This document shows positions 54,156-63,786 of a stretch of 64,000 bases of DNA, piece by piece. The stretch covers positions 372,001 through 436,000 of the forward strand of contig NZ_JBPPGG010000002.1 in the NCBI RefSeq assembly GCF_051304405.1, read 5' to 3'. Under the pieces are notes generated by a model, which was given only the letters and a program-made list of their open reading frames with translations, made no database searches and was not told the DNA's origin. Both the position numbers and the translations under genes were made by a program. Numbering within the stretch: the first letter of the stretch is position 1; every line of letters starts with the position of its first letter. The stretch comes from Pedomonas sp051304405 (GTDB taxonomy: Bacteria > Pseudomonadota > Alphaproteobacteria > Sphingomonadales > Sphingomonadaceae).

Positions 54156-54461
54156 ATGATCGGATTAGGCCATTACCTGATCGTTGCGGCGATGCTGTTC
54201 GTCGTTGGCGTCCTGGGCATCTTCGTGAACCGCAAGAACGTCATCATCATTCTGATGTCGATCGAACTCATCCTGCTGTCGGTCAACATCAACCTTGTCG
54301 CCTTCTCCAGCTTCCTCGGCGACATGGTGGGGCAGGTCTTCACCATGTTCGTGCTGACGGTGGCTGCGGCGGAGGCGGCGATCGGTCTTGCCATTCTCGT
54401 TGCCTATTTCCGCAACCGCGGCTCCATCGCGGTTGAAGATATCAACATGATGAAGGGCTGA
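54156..54461 (+). CDS. nuoK: NADH-quinone oxidoreductase subunit K
   Basis: ND4L homologue. 101 residues, three helices; the conserved Glu in MSIELILLSVN and in the third helix (AAAEAAIGLA) belong to the proton path. Confidence 0.98.
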   Translation: MIGLGHYLIVAAMLFVVGVLGIFVNRKNVIIILMSIELILLSVNINLVAFSSFLGDMVGQVFTMFVLTVAAAEAAIGLAILVAYFRNRGSIAVEDINMMKG

Positions 54462-54475
54462 GCCGGGGTTCCGCA

Positions 54476-56557
54476 ATGTATCAGGCAATTGTATTTCTGC
54501 CGCTTCTGGCGGCTGTTGTTGCCGGACTGTTCGGCCGCGTGATCGGTCTGCGCCCGTCGCAGATCGTCACCACCGGCGCGGTCGCGGTCTCCTGCGCCCT
54601 GTCGTGGGTGGCGTTTTTCGACGTGGCGCTGGGCGGCAACGCAACCACCGTCACCGTGCTGCCGTGGGTGCAGTCCGGCGCGCTCCAGTTCGACTGGGCG
54701 CTGCGCGTGGACACCCTGACGGCGGTGATGCTGGTGGTGGTGACCTCGGTCTCCGCCCTGGTGCACCTCTACTCCTGGGGCTACATGGCGGAGGATCCGC
54801 ACCAGCCGCGGTTCTTCGCGTACCTGTCGCTGTTCACCTTCGCGATGCTCATGCTCGTGACGGCGGACAACCTGGTGCAGATGTTCTTCGGCTGGGAAGG
54901 CGTGGGTCTGGCCTCCTACCTGCTGATCGGCTTCTGGTTCCAGAAGCCCTCCGCCAACGCTGCGGCGATGAAGGCGTTCGTCGTCAACCGCGTGGGTGAC
55001 TTCGGCTTCATGCTCGGCATGTTCGCCACCTTCATGGTGTTCGGCGCGATCGACTTCGACACGATCTTCGCCGCGGCGCCGGGGCAGGCGGGGCAGACCT
55101 TCGAGTTCCTCGGCTACAACGTCGATGTGATGACCACCATCTGCCTGCTGCTGTTCGTGGGCGCGATGGGCAAGTCGGCCCAGCTCGGCCTGCACACCTG
55201 GCTTCCGGACGCGATGGAAGGTCCGACCCCGGTGTCGGCGCTCATCCACGCGGCGACCATGGTGACCGCCGGCGTGTTCATGGTGGCCCGCTGCTCGCCG
55301 CTGTTCGAGCAGGCGCCGATGGCCCTGACGGTCGTGACCGTGGTAGGCGCCTCGACCGCCCTGTTCGCGGCCACCATCGGCACCACCCAGAACGACATCA
55401 AGCGCGTGATCGCCTACTCGACCTGCTCGCAGCTGGGCTACATGTTCTTCGCGCTGGGCGTGGGCGCTTATGGCGCGGCCATGTTCCACCTGTTCACGCA
55501 CGCCTTCTTCAAGGCGCTGCTGTTCCTGGGCGCGGGCTCGGTCATCCATGCGATGCACCACGAGCAGGACATGCGCTACTACGGCGGCCTCTACAAGGCG
55601 ATCCCGTTCACCTGGGTGATGATGCTGATCGGCACCCTGGCGCTGACCGGCTTCCCGTACTTCGCCGGCTACTTCTCGAAGGACGCCATCCTCGAGGCGG
55701 CCTACGCCTCCGGCTCGTCCGTCGGCATGTACGCCTTTGTCTGCGGCATCATCGCCGCGACGCTGACCAGCTTCTACTCCTGGCGTCTGGCGTTCCTCAC
55801 CTTCCACGGCAAGCCGCGGTGGGCGGGTTCGGAGCACATCCAGCACGCCGTCCATGGCGATCACGGCCATGACGTGCATGACAACCACGGCCACGTGGCC
55901 GAGACCGACCACCCGGTCGAGTCCGAGCGCGAGGCGGGTCATGGCGATCACGGCCACGAGGTGACCGGCACCGCCGGCTACACCCCGCACGAGAGCCCGC
56001 TTGTCATGCTGGTGCCGCTGGCGGTGCTGGCGGTGGGCGCGGTGGCCTCCGGCTACCTGTTCAAGGAGTACTTCATCGGCCACGAGCACGACGCCTTCTG
56101 GAACGGCGCGATCAAGCTGGTCGGCGACAACATCCTGCACCACATGCACGAGCCGGGCGTTCTGCCGGCCTGGGTGCCCTGGGCTCCGTTCGTGGCCATG
56201 GTGGTCGGCTTCCTGGTGGCGCTGAACAGCTACATCATCAACACGCACATTCCGGCGGCGTTCGCGGGCACCTTCCGCGGCCTGTACACCTTCCTCTACC
56301 GGAAGTGGTACTTCGACGAGCTCTATGACCTGGTGTTCGTGCGCCCGGCGCAGTGGCTCGGCCGCGTGTTCTGGAAGAAGGGCGACGGCGCGATCATCGA
56401 CGGCCTGGGGCCGGACGGCCTGTCCGCGGCCGTGGCGACGGTCGCCGTCAAGTCCCGCCGTATCCAGACCGGTTATGTGTTCACCTATGCGTTCGCCATG
56501 CTGATCGGCGTCGCGGCGGCAGTGTCCTGGTTCCTGCCCAAACTGTTTGCGGAGTGA
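54476..56557 (+). CDS. nuoL: NADH-quinone oxidoreductase subunit L
   Basis: ND5-type antiporter-like proton pump subunit. 693 residues, 14 core helices, two C-terminal ones with the lateral helix HL. Conserved FFGWEGVGLASYLLIGFW, KSAQLGLHTWLPDAMEGPTPVSALIHAATMV. An insertion at about residues 450-505 is rich in His/Asp/Gly (HGDHGHD, HDNHGHV, HGDHGHE). 14 bases after nuoK. Confidence 0.98.
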   Translation: MYQAIVFLPLLAAVVAGLFGRVIGLRPSQIVTTGAVAVSCALSWVAFFDVALGGNATTVTVLPWVQSGALQFDWALRVDTLTAVMLVVVTSVSALVHLYSWGYMAEDPHQPRFFAYLSLFTFAMLMLVTADNLVQMFFGWEGVGLASYLLIGFWFQKPSANAAAMKAFVVNRVGDFGFMLGMFATFMVFGAIDFDTIFAAAPGQAGQTFEFLGYNVDVMTTICLLLFVGAMGKSAQLGLHTWLPDAMEGPTPVSALIHAATMVTAGVFMVARCSPLFEQAPMALTVVTVVGASTALFAATIGTTQNDIKRVIAYSTCSQLGYMFFALGVGAYGAAMFHLFTHAFFKALLFLGAGSVIHAMHHEQDMRYYGGLYKAIPFTWVMMLIGTLALTGFPYFAGYFSKDAILEAAYASGSSVGMYAFVCGIIAATLTSFYSWRLAFLTFHGKPRWAGSEHIQHAVHGDHGHDVHDNHGHVAETDHPVESEREAGHGDHGHEVTGTAGYTPHESPLVMLVPLAVLAVGAVASGYLFKEYFIGHEHDAFWNGAIKLVGDNILHHMHEPGVLPAWVPWAPFVAMVVGFLVALNSYIINTHIPAAFAGTFRGLYTFLYRKWYFDELYDLVFVRPAQWLGRVFWKKGDGAIIDGLGPDGLSAAVATVAVKSRRIQTGYVFTYAFAMLIGVAAAVSWFLPKLFAE

Positions 56558-56563
56558 GGGGGC

Positions 56564-58159
56564 ATGGTCGGCTTTCCTATCCTATCGGCTATGATGCTGG
56601 TGCCGCTTGTCGGCGCCGCATGGATCCTGCTCGCTCCGGGCGGGGATGAAGCGGCGCGGGCGCGCAACGCCCGCATGACCGCCCTGATCACCACGCTGGT
56701 GGCCTTCGCGCTGTCGGTGGTGCTCTGGCTGAACTTCGACAGCTCGACGGCGGACTTCCAGTTCGTCGAGAACGTGCCGCTGCTCGGCGCCTACTTCTCC
56801 TACCACCTGGGCGTGGACGGCATTTCCATGCTGCTGGTGGTGCTCTCGGCCTTCCTGATGCCGCTGTGCATCCTGGCCAGCTGGGAGGCGATCGAGAAGC
56901 GGGTGGTGGAGTACATGGCCGCGTTCCTGCTCATGGAAACGCTGATGTTCGGCGTGTTCATGAGCCTGGACATGTTCCTGTTCTACATCTTCTTCGAAGG
57001 CGGCCTGATCCCGATGTACCTCATCATCGGCGTGTGGGGCGGCAAGCGGCGCATCTACGCCAGCTTCAAGTTCTTCCTCTACACGCTGCTGGGCTCGCTC
57101 TTCATGCTGCTGGCCATGCTGTACATGGCGGGGCAGGCGGGCACGACCTCGATCCCGGCGCTGATGGAGTACGGCTTCGACCCGAACATCCAGACCTGGC
57201 TGTGGCTGGCCTTCTTCGCCTCGTTCGCGGTGAAGATGCCGATGTGGCCGGTCCACACCTGGCTGCCGGACGCGCACGTGGAAGCGCCGACGGCGGGCTC
57301 GGTCATCCTGGCGGGCGTGCTCCTCAAGATGGGCGGCTACGGCTTCCTGCGCTTCTCGCTGCCCATGTTCCCGGAGGCGAGCCACGCGCTGGCCTGGCTG
57401 GTGTTCGCGCTGAGCGTCATCGCCATCGTCTACACCTCGCTGGTCGCCATCGTGCAGGAGGACATGAAGAAGCTGATCGCCTACTCGTCGGTCGCCCACA
57501 TGGGCTTCGTGACGGTCGGCCTGTTCGCCTTCAACCAGCAGGGCCTGGAAGGCTCCATCTTCCAGATGCTCTCCCACGGTATCGTCTCGGGCGCGCTGTT
57601 CCTCTGCGTCGGCGTGGTCTATGACCGCATGCATACCCGCGAGATCGCGGCCTACGGCGGCCTCGTGAACCGCATGCCGCTCTATGCCCTCGTGTTCCTG
57701 GTGTTCACCATGGCCTCGATCGGCCTGCCGGGCACCAGCGGCTTCGTCGGCGAGTTCCTGATCATGACCGGCGCGTACCAGGCCAGCACCCTGGTGGCGT
57801 TCATCACCGCCACCGGCGTGATCCTGGGCGCGGCCTACATGCTGCTGCTGTACCGCCGCGTGGTCTATGGCGAGCTGACCAAGGAAAGCCTCAAGAACAT
57901 CCTCGACCTGAACGTGCGCGAGGTGGCAACCTTCGCCCCGCTCATCGCCGTGGTGTTCTGGATGGGCGTCTACCCCAACAGCTTCCTTGCGCCGCTGCAT
58001 GCGCCGGTGGAGAAGCTGCTCGCCCAGACCACGATCAAGACTGAAACTGCGGCCCCGGCTCAGCCGGCTGCCCCGGTCGCGGCCGAGGCCGCGCCGGAGG
58101 CCGCCCCGGCGGAGGCCGCACCGGAAGCAGCGCCTGCCGCTGCCGAGCCGACGGAGTAA
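56564..58159 (+). CDS. nuoM: NADH-quinone oxidoreductase subunit M
   Basis: ND4-type proton pump subunit. 531 residues: LLMETLMFGVFMSLDMFLFYIFFEGGLIPMYLIIGVWGG, KMPMWPVHTWLPDAHVEAPTAGSVILAGVLLKMGGYG. The last 40 or so residues (from about 490) are an Ala/Pro/Glu tail (AAPEAAPAEAAPEAAP), not part of the pump fold. Six bases after nuoL. Confidence 0.98.
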   Translation: MVGFPILSAMMLVPLVGAAWILLAPGGDEAARARNARMTALITTLVAFALSVVLWLNFDSSTADFQFVENVPLLGAYFSYHLGVDGISMLLVVLSAFLMPLCILASWEAIEKRVVEYMAAFLLMETLMFGVFMSLDMFLFYIFFEGGLIPMYLIIGVWGGKRRIYASFKFFLYTLLGSLFMLLAMLYMAGQAGTTSIPALMEYGFDPNIQTWLWLAFFASFAVKMPMWPVHTWLPDAHVEAPTAGSVILAGVLLKMGGYGFLRFSLPMFPEASHALAWLVFALSVIAIVYTSLVAIVQEDMKKLIAYSSVAHMGFVTVGLFAFNQQGLEGSIFQMLSHGIVSGALFLCVGVVYDRMHTREIAAYGGLVNRMPLYALVFLVFTMASIGLPGTSGFVGEFLIMTGAYQASTLVAFITATGVILGAAYMLLLYRRVVYGELTKESLKNILDLNVREVATFAPLIAVVFWMGVYPNSFLAPLHAPVEKLLAQTTIKTETAAPAQPAAPVAAEAAPEAAPAEAAPEAAPAAAEPTE

Positions 58160-58166
58160 TAGACCC

Positions 58167-59618
58167 ATGAGTCTTTCTGCCAGTCTGTCCCTTGCACTGC
58201 CGGAGCTGGTGCTCGCGCTTGGCGCGATGGCCATGCTCATGGCGGGCGTGTTCTCCGGGGATCGTAGCCTGAAGCTGCTCACCTGGGGCAGCGTGGGTCT
58301 GTTCATCGTTGCGATCGCACTGGTGCTGCAAGGCCCGGTCGAGCGCACGGTGGCCTTCAACGGCCTGTTCGTGGTGGATGCCTTCGGCGCGTTCCTGAAG
58401 GTGCTGGTGCTGATCGGCGCGGCGGCCTCCGCCGTGCTGGCGGTGCCGTACCTGGAGCAGAACCGGATCGCCAAGTTCGAGTACCCGGTGCTCATCACCC
58501 TGGCGACCCTCGGCATGCTGATGATGCTGTCGGCCAACGACCTCCTGTCGCTGTACGTGGGCCTCGAGCTCCAGTCGCTCAGCCTCTACGTGCTGGCGGC
58601 GTTCCATCGCGGCAACGCGCGCTCGTCGGAATCGGGCCTCAAGTACTTCGTGCTCGGCTCGCTCGCCTCGGGCCTGCTGCTGTACGGCGTCTCGCTGGTC
58701 TACGGCTTCGCCGGCACCACCAACTTCGTCGGCGTCTCCGGCGTGCTGGCGGGCGCGGCGGGTGAGGCCCTGCACATCGGCCTGCTGTTCGGCCTCGTCT
58801 TCGTGATCGCGGGTCTGGCCTTCAAGGTCTCGGCCGTGCCGTTCCACATGTGGACGCCGGACGTCTACGAAGGCGCGCCGACCCCGGTGACCGCCTTCTT
58901 CGCCGCCGCGCCCAAGGTGGCGGCCATGGGCCTGTTCGTGCGCGTGATGATGGAGGCCTTCCCGGCCATCAGCGAGCAGTGGCAGCTGATCATCCAGGTC
59001 ATCTCCATCGGCTCCATGATCCTCGGCGCCTTCGCCGCGATCGTGCAGACCAACATCAAGCGCCTGATGGCCTACTCGTCCATCGGCCACGTGGGCTATG
59101 CGCTCATGGGCCTGGCCGCCGGCACCCAGGCTGGCGTGCAGGGCGTGCTGGTCTACCTGGCGATCTACCTGCTGATGACGCTCGGCTCGTTCCTGTGCGT
59201 GCTCTCCATGCAGCGCGGCGACGAGCAGATCGAGGACATCTACGAGCTGGCGGGCCTGTCCCAGACCCAGCCGCGTCTGGCGGCGTGCTTCGCCATCCTG
59301 ATGTTCTCGCTGGCCGGTATTCCGCTGCTGGCGGGCTTCTTCGGCAAGCTGTACATCTTCCAGGCCACCATCGAGGCCGAGCTGTACACGCTCGCCATCA
59401 TCGGCATCCTCACCAGCGTGGTGTCGGCCTACTACTATCTGCGCGTCGTCAAGATCTGCTACTTCGACGCGCCGAAGGCTCCGTTCACCCGCTACGGCAA
59501 CGTGGCGACGGCCTCCATCCTGGGTGCCAGCGCCATCCTGTGCTCGCCGGTGAGCTTCCTCTACATCGGCCCGCTGCTGCAGACGGCGGCCAACGCCGCC
59601 AAGTCGCTCATTGGCTGA
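58167..59618 (+). CDS. nuoN: NADH-quinone oxidoreductase subunit N
   Basis: ND2-type proton pump subunit. 483 residues from MSLSASLSLALPELVL: LSLYVGLELQSLSLYVLAAF, GLAFKVSAVPFHMWTPDVYEGAPTPVTAFFA and KRLMAYSSIGHVGYALMG. Seven bases after nuoM; its end overlaps birA by 8 bases. Confidence 0.98.
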   Translation: MSLSASLSLALPELVLALGAMAMLMAGVFSGDRSLKLLTWGSVGLFIVAIALVLQGPVERTVAFNGLFVVDAFGAFLKVLVLIGAAASAVLAVPYLEQNRIAKFEYPVLITLATLGMLMMLSANDLLSLYVGLELQSLSLYVLAAFHRGNARSSESGLKYFVLGSLASGLLLYGVSLVYGFAGTTNFVGVSGVLAGAAGEALHIGLLFGLVFVIAGLAFKVSAVPFHMWTPDVYEGAPTPVTAFFAAAPKVAAMGLFVRVMMEAFPAISEQWQLIIQVISIGSMILGAFAAIVQTNIKRLMAYSSIGHVGYALMGLAAGTQAGVQGVLVYLAIYLLMTLGSFLCVLSMQRGDEQIEDIYELAGLSQTQPRLAACFAILMFSLAGIPLLAGFFGKLYIFQATIEAELYTLAIIGILTSVVSAYYYLRVVKICYFDAPKAPFTRYGNVATASILGASAILCSPVSFLYIGPLLQTAANAAKSLIG

Positions 59619-60336
59619 GCTGCTTCACTACCCGGCGGTTGATTCCACCAATGACGAGGTGATCCGTCTGGCGCAAAACGGTGCGCCAGACGGCACCTGG
59701 GTGGTGGCGGACGAACAGACCGCGGGCCGCGGCCGGCGCGGCCGCCCCTGGCAGAGCACCCGGGGCAATCTGTTCTGCACCGGGCTCCTCCGGCTGGACG
59801 CCGGGGAGGGGCCCGCTTCCCAGCTTTCCTTCCTGATCGCGCTGGCGCTCTACGACACGCTTGCCCAGTGGGTGGCGCCCGAGCGGCTGCGGCTCAAGTG
59901 GCCGAACGACCTGCTGCTGGATGGCCGCAAGGTCTCCGGCATCCTGCTGGAATCGGCGGGCAGCGGCCAGCCGGGGGACCGGTGGGTGGCGGCCGGCATC
60001 GGCGTCAATCTGGCGGTGCATCCCGAGGACGTGGAGCGCCCGGCCATTTCGCTGGCCGGGGCCGGGGTGACGCCTCCGCCGCCCATGGCCGTGGCGGAGC
60101 GGCTGGCGACGGCCGTCGAGCACTGGCGGCGGGAATGGCGCGCCGGCGGCTTTGCCGCGCTGCGCGCCGCCTGGCTCGCCCGTGCCACCGGCCTTGGCAA
60201 GCGCATCGAGGTGCGGATGCCCGACGGCACGCTGTTCGGCACCTTCGCGGACCTCGCGGCCGACGGCGCCCTGCTGTTGCAGCTTGACAGCGGAATGGTG
60301 AAGGCCATTCATGCCGGCGACGTTTTCGGGATATGA
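59611..60336 (+). CDS. birA: biotin--[acetyl-CoA-carboxylase] ligase
   Basis: Attaches biotin to BCCP. 241 residues, a group I ligase with no N-terminal DNA-binding domain, so not a repressor. Signatures: STNDEV, GRGRRGRPW (biotinyl-AMP loop), LRLKWPNDLLLDGRKVSGILLE (catalytic Lys region), AGIGVNLAV. The start appears to be TTG, overlapping the nuoN stop by 8 bases; no ATG or GTG fits before STNDEV. Confidence 0.94.
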   Translation: MAELLHYPAVDSTNDEVIRLAQNGAPDGTWVVADEQTAGRGRRGRPWQSTRGNLFCTGLLRLDAGEGPASQLSFLIALALYDTLAQWVAPERLRLKWPNDLLLDGRKVSGILLESAGSGQPGDRWVAAGIGVNLAVHPEDVERPAISLAGAGVTPPPPMAVAERLATAVEHWRREWRAGGFAALRAAWLARATGLGKRIEVRMPDGTLFGTFADLAADGALLLQLDSGMVKAIHAGDVFGI

Positions 60337-60340
60337 GCCC

Positions 60341-61123
60341 ATGCTGCTAGCGATCGATGTCGGCAACACCAACACCGTTTTCGCCGTAATCCGGGAAGGC
60401 AGGGAGATCCTGCACCGGTGGCGCATCTCCACCCAGACGCACCGCACGGCGGACGAATACATGGTCTGGCTGAACCAGCTGTTCGCCATCGAGGGATACG
60501 ACCGGCAGGCGGTGACCGGTGCGATCATCTCGACCGTGGTGCCGCCGACCCTGTTCAACCTCCAGCTGCTGTGCCGCCGCTATTTCGGGCTGGAGGCGGT
60601 GGTGGTGAGCAAGGACCTGGACCTTGGCATCGCCATCGAATACCCCAACCCCCAGGAAGTGGGGGCGGACCGGCTGGTCAATGCGGTGGCGGCCCACGCG
60701 GAGCTGGGAAACCAGCACCTGATCGTGATAGACTTCGGTACCGCCACCACCTTCGATGTGGTAAGCGATACCGGTGCCTACCGGGGCGGCATCATCGCCC
60801 CGGGCATCAACCTTTCGGTCGAGGCGCTGGTGATGGCATCGGCAAAGCTGCCGAAAATCGCCGTCCAGCCGCCGGAGACGGGGCGGGTGGTCGGCCAGTC
60901 CACCGTGGAAGCCATGCAGTCCGGCATTTTCTGGGGCTACGTGGGCTTGATCGAGGGCTTGGTCGGCCGAATTAAAAAGGAGACCGGGCACCCGATGCGT
61001 GTCATCGCAACGGGCGGCCTCGGCGTTTTATTCGAGCGACATACGGACGTGATCGAAGCGGTCGATGTGGACCTGACGGTCAAGGGCCTGTCGCTCATCT
61101 ATCAACGTAATTGCAGGACATAG
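60341..61123 (+). CDS. coaX: type III pantothenate kinase
   Basis: First step of coenzyme A synthesis. 260 residues from MLLAIDVGNTNTVFAV. ASKHA fold: DVGNTNT (phosphate 1), WRISTQTHRTADEY, GADRLVNAVAA, VIDFGTATTFDVV, GGIIAPG, and GHPMRVIATGGL. Four bases after birA. Confidence 0.96.
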   Translation: MLLAIDVGNTNTVFAVIREGREILHRWRISTQTHRTADEYMVWLNQLFAIEGYDRQAVTGAIISTVVPPTLFNLQLLCRRYFGLEAVVVSKDLDLGIAIEYPNPQEVGADRLVNAVAAHAELGNQHLIVIDFGTATTFDVVSDTGAYRGGIIAPGINLSVEALVMASAKLPKIAVQPPETGRVVGQSTVEAMQSGIFWGYVGLIEGLVGRIKKETGHPMRVIATGGLGVLFERHTDVIEAVDVDLTVKGLSLIYQRNCRT

Positions 61124-61125
61124 GC

Positions 61126-62772
61126 GTGAAACCAGGTGAAGAACTGCTGTTCCTGCCCTTGGGCGGGTCCGGCGAGATTGGCATGAACGTCAATCTCTAC
61201 GGCTGCCGGGGCAAGTGGGTGATGGTCGATCTCGGCATGACCTTCGCGGACCCGAGCACTCCGGGCGTGGAGCTGGTGCTGCCGGATCTGACCTTCATCG
61301 AGGAGCGGCGGGAGGACCTGCTGGGCATCGTGCTCACCCATGGCCACGAGGATCATATCGGCGCGGTGCCGTACCTCGCGGCGGAGCTGGGCGTGCCGCT
61401 CTATGCGACGCCGTTCACCGCCGGGCTGCTGCGCCACAAGCTGGCGGAGGAGGGGCTCCTGGGCGAGGTGAAGGTCAAGACCATCCCGCTCCAGGGCAGC
61501 TTCGAGCTGGGGCCGTTCAAGTTCCGCTACCTGCACCTGTGCCACTCCATCCCGGAGGGCAACGCGGTGCTGATCGACACCCCCTTCGGCCGGGTGTTCC
61601 ACACCGGCGACTGGAAGCTGGATGACGACCCGATCATCGGCAACCCCTCCAGCCCCGAGCTGCTCACCGCCATCGGCGACGAGGGCGTGCTGGCGCTGGT
61701 GGGCGATTCCACCAACGTGTTCAACACCGAGGCCTCCGGCTCGGAGGGCGGGGTGCGGGATTCGCTGATGCGCCTGTGCCAGGGCCGCCCGGGGCGGATT
61801 CTGGTCTCCACCTTCGCCTCCAACGTCGCCCGGCTCGACACGCTGGGGAAGGTGGCCAACGCCACCGGGCGCAACGTGGTGCTGGTGGGCCGCTCGCTCG
61901 ACCGGATGGTGAAGAACGCCAAGGAAAACGGCTACCTCAAGGACTTCCCCCAGCCGGTCAGCCTGGAAGTGGCGGAACAGGCCGATCCCTCGAGCCTGCT
62001 CATCATCGCCACCGGCTGCCAGGGCGAGCACCAGGCGGCGCTGTCGCGCATCGCCCGGCGCGAGCACAGCCACATCAAGCTGGCGGAAGGCGATCTGGTC
62101 ATCTTCTCGTCCAAGAGCATTCCGGGCAACGAGCTTTCGATCGGCCTGGTGATGAACCAGCTTGCGGCGCAGAACGTCTCCATCATCACGGAGAAGGACG
62201 CGCATGTGCACGTCTCCGGCCATCCGGGCCAGCCGGAGCTGAAGCGCATGTACGGCTGGATTCGCCCCAAGATCGCGGTGCCGGTCCATGGCGAGCTGCG
62301 CCACATGAAGGCGCACGCCCAGCTTGCCCTGCGCTACGGCGCGGAACAGACCATCGTGCCGACCAACGGCGCGGTGATCCGCCTGGCCCCGGGCGAGGCC
62401 AGGATCATCGGCCACGAGAAGGTGGGCCGCTGGGTGCTGGACGGCGACGTGATCGTGCCGAGTGACGGCATGACCATGGTGCAGCGCCGCCGCCTGTCCT
62501 ACAACGGCTACCTCTCGGCCACGCTTGTGCTGGGCAAGGGCGGACGATTGGCCGCGGACCCGCATATTGTGGTGCAGGGCGTTCCGGTGGAAAATGAGCT
62601 GGACGAGTTCGTGGAGGACTGCGCCAACGCCGTGCGGGCGACCGTGGCGCAGGTGGGCACCGCCAACGAGGCGCGGCTGACCGAGCAGGTCCGCATCGCC
62701 ATCCGCCGTCTGGCCCGGGACTACACGGCCAAGCGGCCGGTGGCGGAGGTGCATGTCCTGCGCGTCGACTGA
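61126..62772 (+). CDS. rnj: ribonuclease J
   Basis: Metallo-beta-lactamase exo/endoribonuclease of mRNA and rRNA processing. 548 residues from the GTG at 61126 (AGGA upstream); a TTG five codons earlier overlaps coaX. Motifs: LTHGHEDHIGAVPYL (Zn site), HSIPEGNAVLIDTPFGRVFHTGDWKLD, ALVGDSTNV, beta-CASP SSKSIPGNE, HVSGHPGQPELKRMYGWIRPKIAVPVHGELRHM. Two bases after the coaX stop. Confidence 0.96.
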   Translation: MKPGEELLFLPLGGSGEIGMNVNLYGCRGKWVMVDLGMTFADPSTPGVELVLPDLTFIEERREDLLGIVLTHGHEDHIGAVPYLAAELGVPLYATPFTAGLLRHKLAEEGLLGEVKVKTIPLQGSFELGPFKFRYLHLCHSIPEGNAVLIDTPFGRVFHTGDWKLDDDPIIGNPSSPELLTAIGDEGVLALVGDSTNVFNTEASGSEGGVRDSLMRLCQGRPGRILVSTFASNVARLDTLGKVANATGRNVVLVGRSLDRMVKNAKENGYLKDFPQPVSLEVAEQADPSSLLIIATGCQGEHQAALSRIARREHSHIKLAEGDLVIFSSKSIPGNELSIGLVMNQLAAQNVSIITEKDAHVHVSGHPGQPELKRMYGWIRPKIAVPVHGELRHMKAHAQLALRYGAEQTIVPTNGAVIRLAPGEARIIGHEKVGRWVLDGDVIVPSDGMTMVQRRRLSYNGYLSATLVLGKGGRLAADPHIVVQGVPVENELDEFVEDCANAVRATVAQVGTANEARLTEQVRIAIRRLARDYTAKRPVAEVHVLRVD

Positions 62773-62808
62773 GCCCGGGTGCAGCAGGGAAGAAAAGGCA
62801 GCGAGGCG

Positions 62809-63102
62809 ATGAGCTTGATCTACGGTTTCGCGGTTTACTTCGTCATGTGGTGGATCGTGTGGATCGCCGTGCTGCCGTGGGGCGTGCGCACGGCCCACGA
62901 AACCGGCGAGGAGACCGTGCCGGGGCAGGCGCACAGCGCGCCCCAGAACCCCATGCTGCGCCGGAAGGTGCTGTGGACCACCGCCGTGACCACCGTGCTG
63001 TTCCTGCTGTTCTGGGCCAACACCCACTACCGCTGGCTGACCATCGACGACCTGCCCCTGCCGTCTGCGGGCCCGGTGCCGGTGACCAGCCCCACGAGCT
63101 AA
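62809..63102 (+). CDS. DUF1467 family membrane protein
   Basis: 97 residues, two membrane helices (about 5-25 and 57-76) around a polar segment with VLPWGVRTAHETGEETVPGQAHSAPQNPMLRRKVLWTT. The family is alphaproteobacterial, usually just after rnj; function unknown. GAGG precedes the ATG. Confidence 0.9.
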   Translation: MSLIYGFAVYFVMWWIVWIAVLPWGVRTAHETGEETVPGQAHSAPQNPMLRRKVLWTTAVTTVLFLLFWANTHYRWLTIDDLPLPSAGPVPVTSPTS

Positions 63103-63158
63103 GGGCTGGCGAGCCAAGGGCTGGGAAACCCTCCACATTCAACAGGTTCCAGAACGAC

Positions 63159-63191
63159 AGAAGGGCCCGGACCAGTGGTCCGAGCCCTTCT
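63159..63191 (+). terminator. terminator-like hairpin after DUF1467
   Basis: Two stacked stems, AGAAGGGC/GCCCTTCT and CGGACC/GGTCCG, with single bulges and a 3-base loop. The next T run (ACTTTTTAT) is 15 bases further, so termination may be factor-aided. It may end the nuo-birA-coaX-rnj transcript. Confidence 0.6.
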
Positions 63192-63378
63192 GCGTCGTGA
63201 CGAGACTTTTTATAGGTCTTTGAATCTTTTTGTGAATTCGAGCCGATTTTTCGGCTTTCAATTCCCCTGAACCCTGGTCACCATGTAACCCGAGTACGCA
63301 GAGGCTACTCAAGGTGTTCTCCATTGTCAGGTGGGGAAACGGCAAACGGGGCCCCCCTCAGCTGGAAAGTGGAACCGT

Positions 63379-63786
63379 GTGACCTCGCTGCAACATCTGT
63401 TCCTCGCTGTCGTGATCGGATCACAGGCCCCCTCGGGTCTGCTTTCCGGTTCAACGGACGCTGACGTTTGTGCCGATGTGGCGCACCGGCCCGCCGCCGA
63501 TGTGGCTCACGAGCCCGGGCTTGGTGTGGAGACGGAGGCACACCCCGCCATCGATCCCCCCGCCATCGATCCCGGCGCCATCGCCGTGCCGGTGGTGGTG
63601 GATGTGCTGCGCGGGCGGAGCGGCCCCCGGCCCCTGCAAGGGGAGACCTGGCTCGGCATGGCAACAACCGACGGGGAGTCGGTGACGCTCGAAGGGCCCG
63701 CCTTCAACGGCGGCGCGCCGGTGCGGCTGGGGCCCGACTGCCGCCCGCTGGAGGTGCAGGCCCGCCCGCCTCAGCGGGAGCGGTAG
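63379..63786 (+). CDS. doubtful small hypothetical protein
   Basis: 135 residues from a GTG. A hydrophobic start (SLQHLFLAVVIG) could be a short signal; the middle has AIDPPAIDPGAIAV, from a small DNA repeat; the rest is GVETEAHP..., with a Cys near the end. No family recognised and no clear ribosome binding site. It overlaps the end of the convergent MFS gene by 16 bases. It may be a chance frame in GC-rich DNA. The stretch 63192-63378 before it holds nothing I can name. Confidence 0.25.
   Translation: MTSLQHLFLAVVIGSQAPSGLLSGSTDADVCADVAHRPAADVAHEPGLGVETEAHPAIDPPAIDPGAIAVPVVVDVLRGRSGPRPLQGETWLGMATTDGESVTLEGPAFNGGAPVRLGPDCRPLEVQARPPQRER

Noticed and set aside
61102..63138. 678-codon open frame antisense to rnj and DUF1467
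   Set aside because: Shadow of a certain gene; composition without hydrophobic core or motifs.
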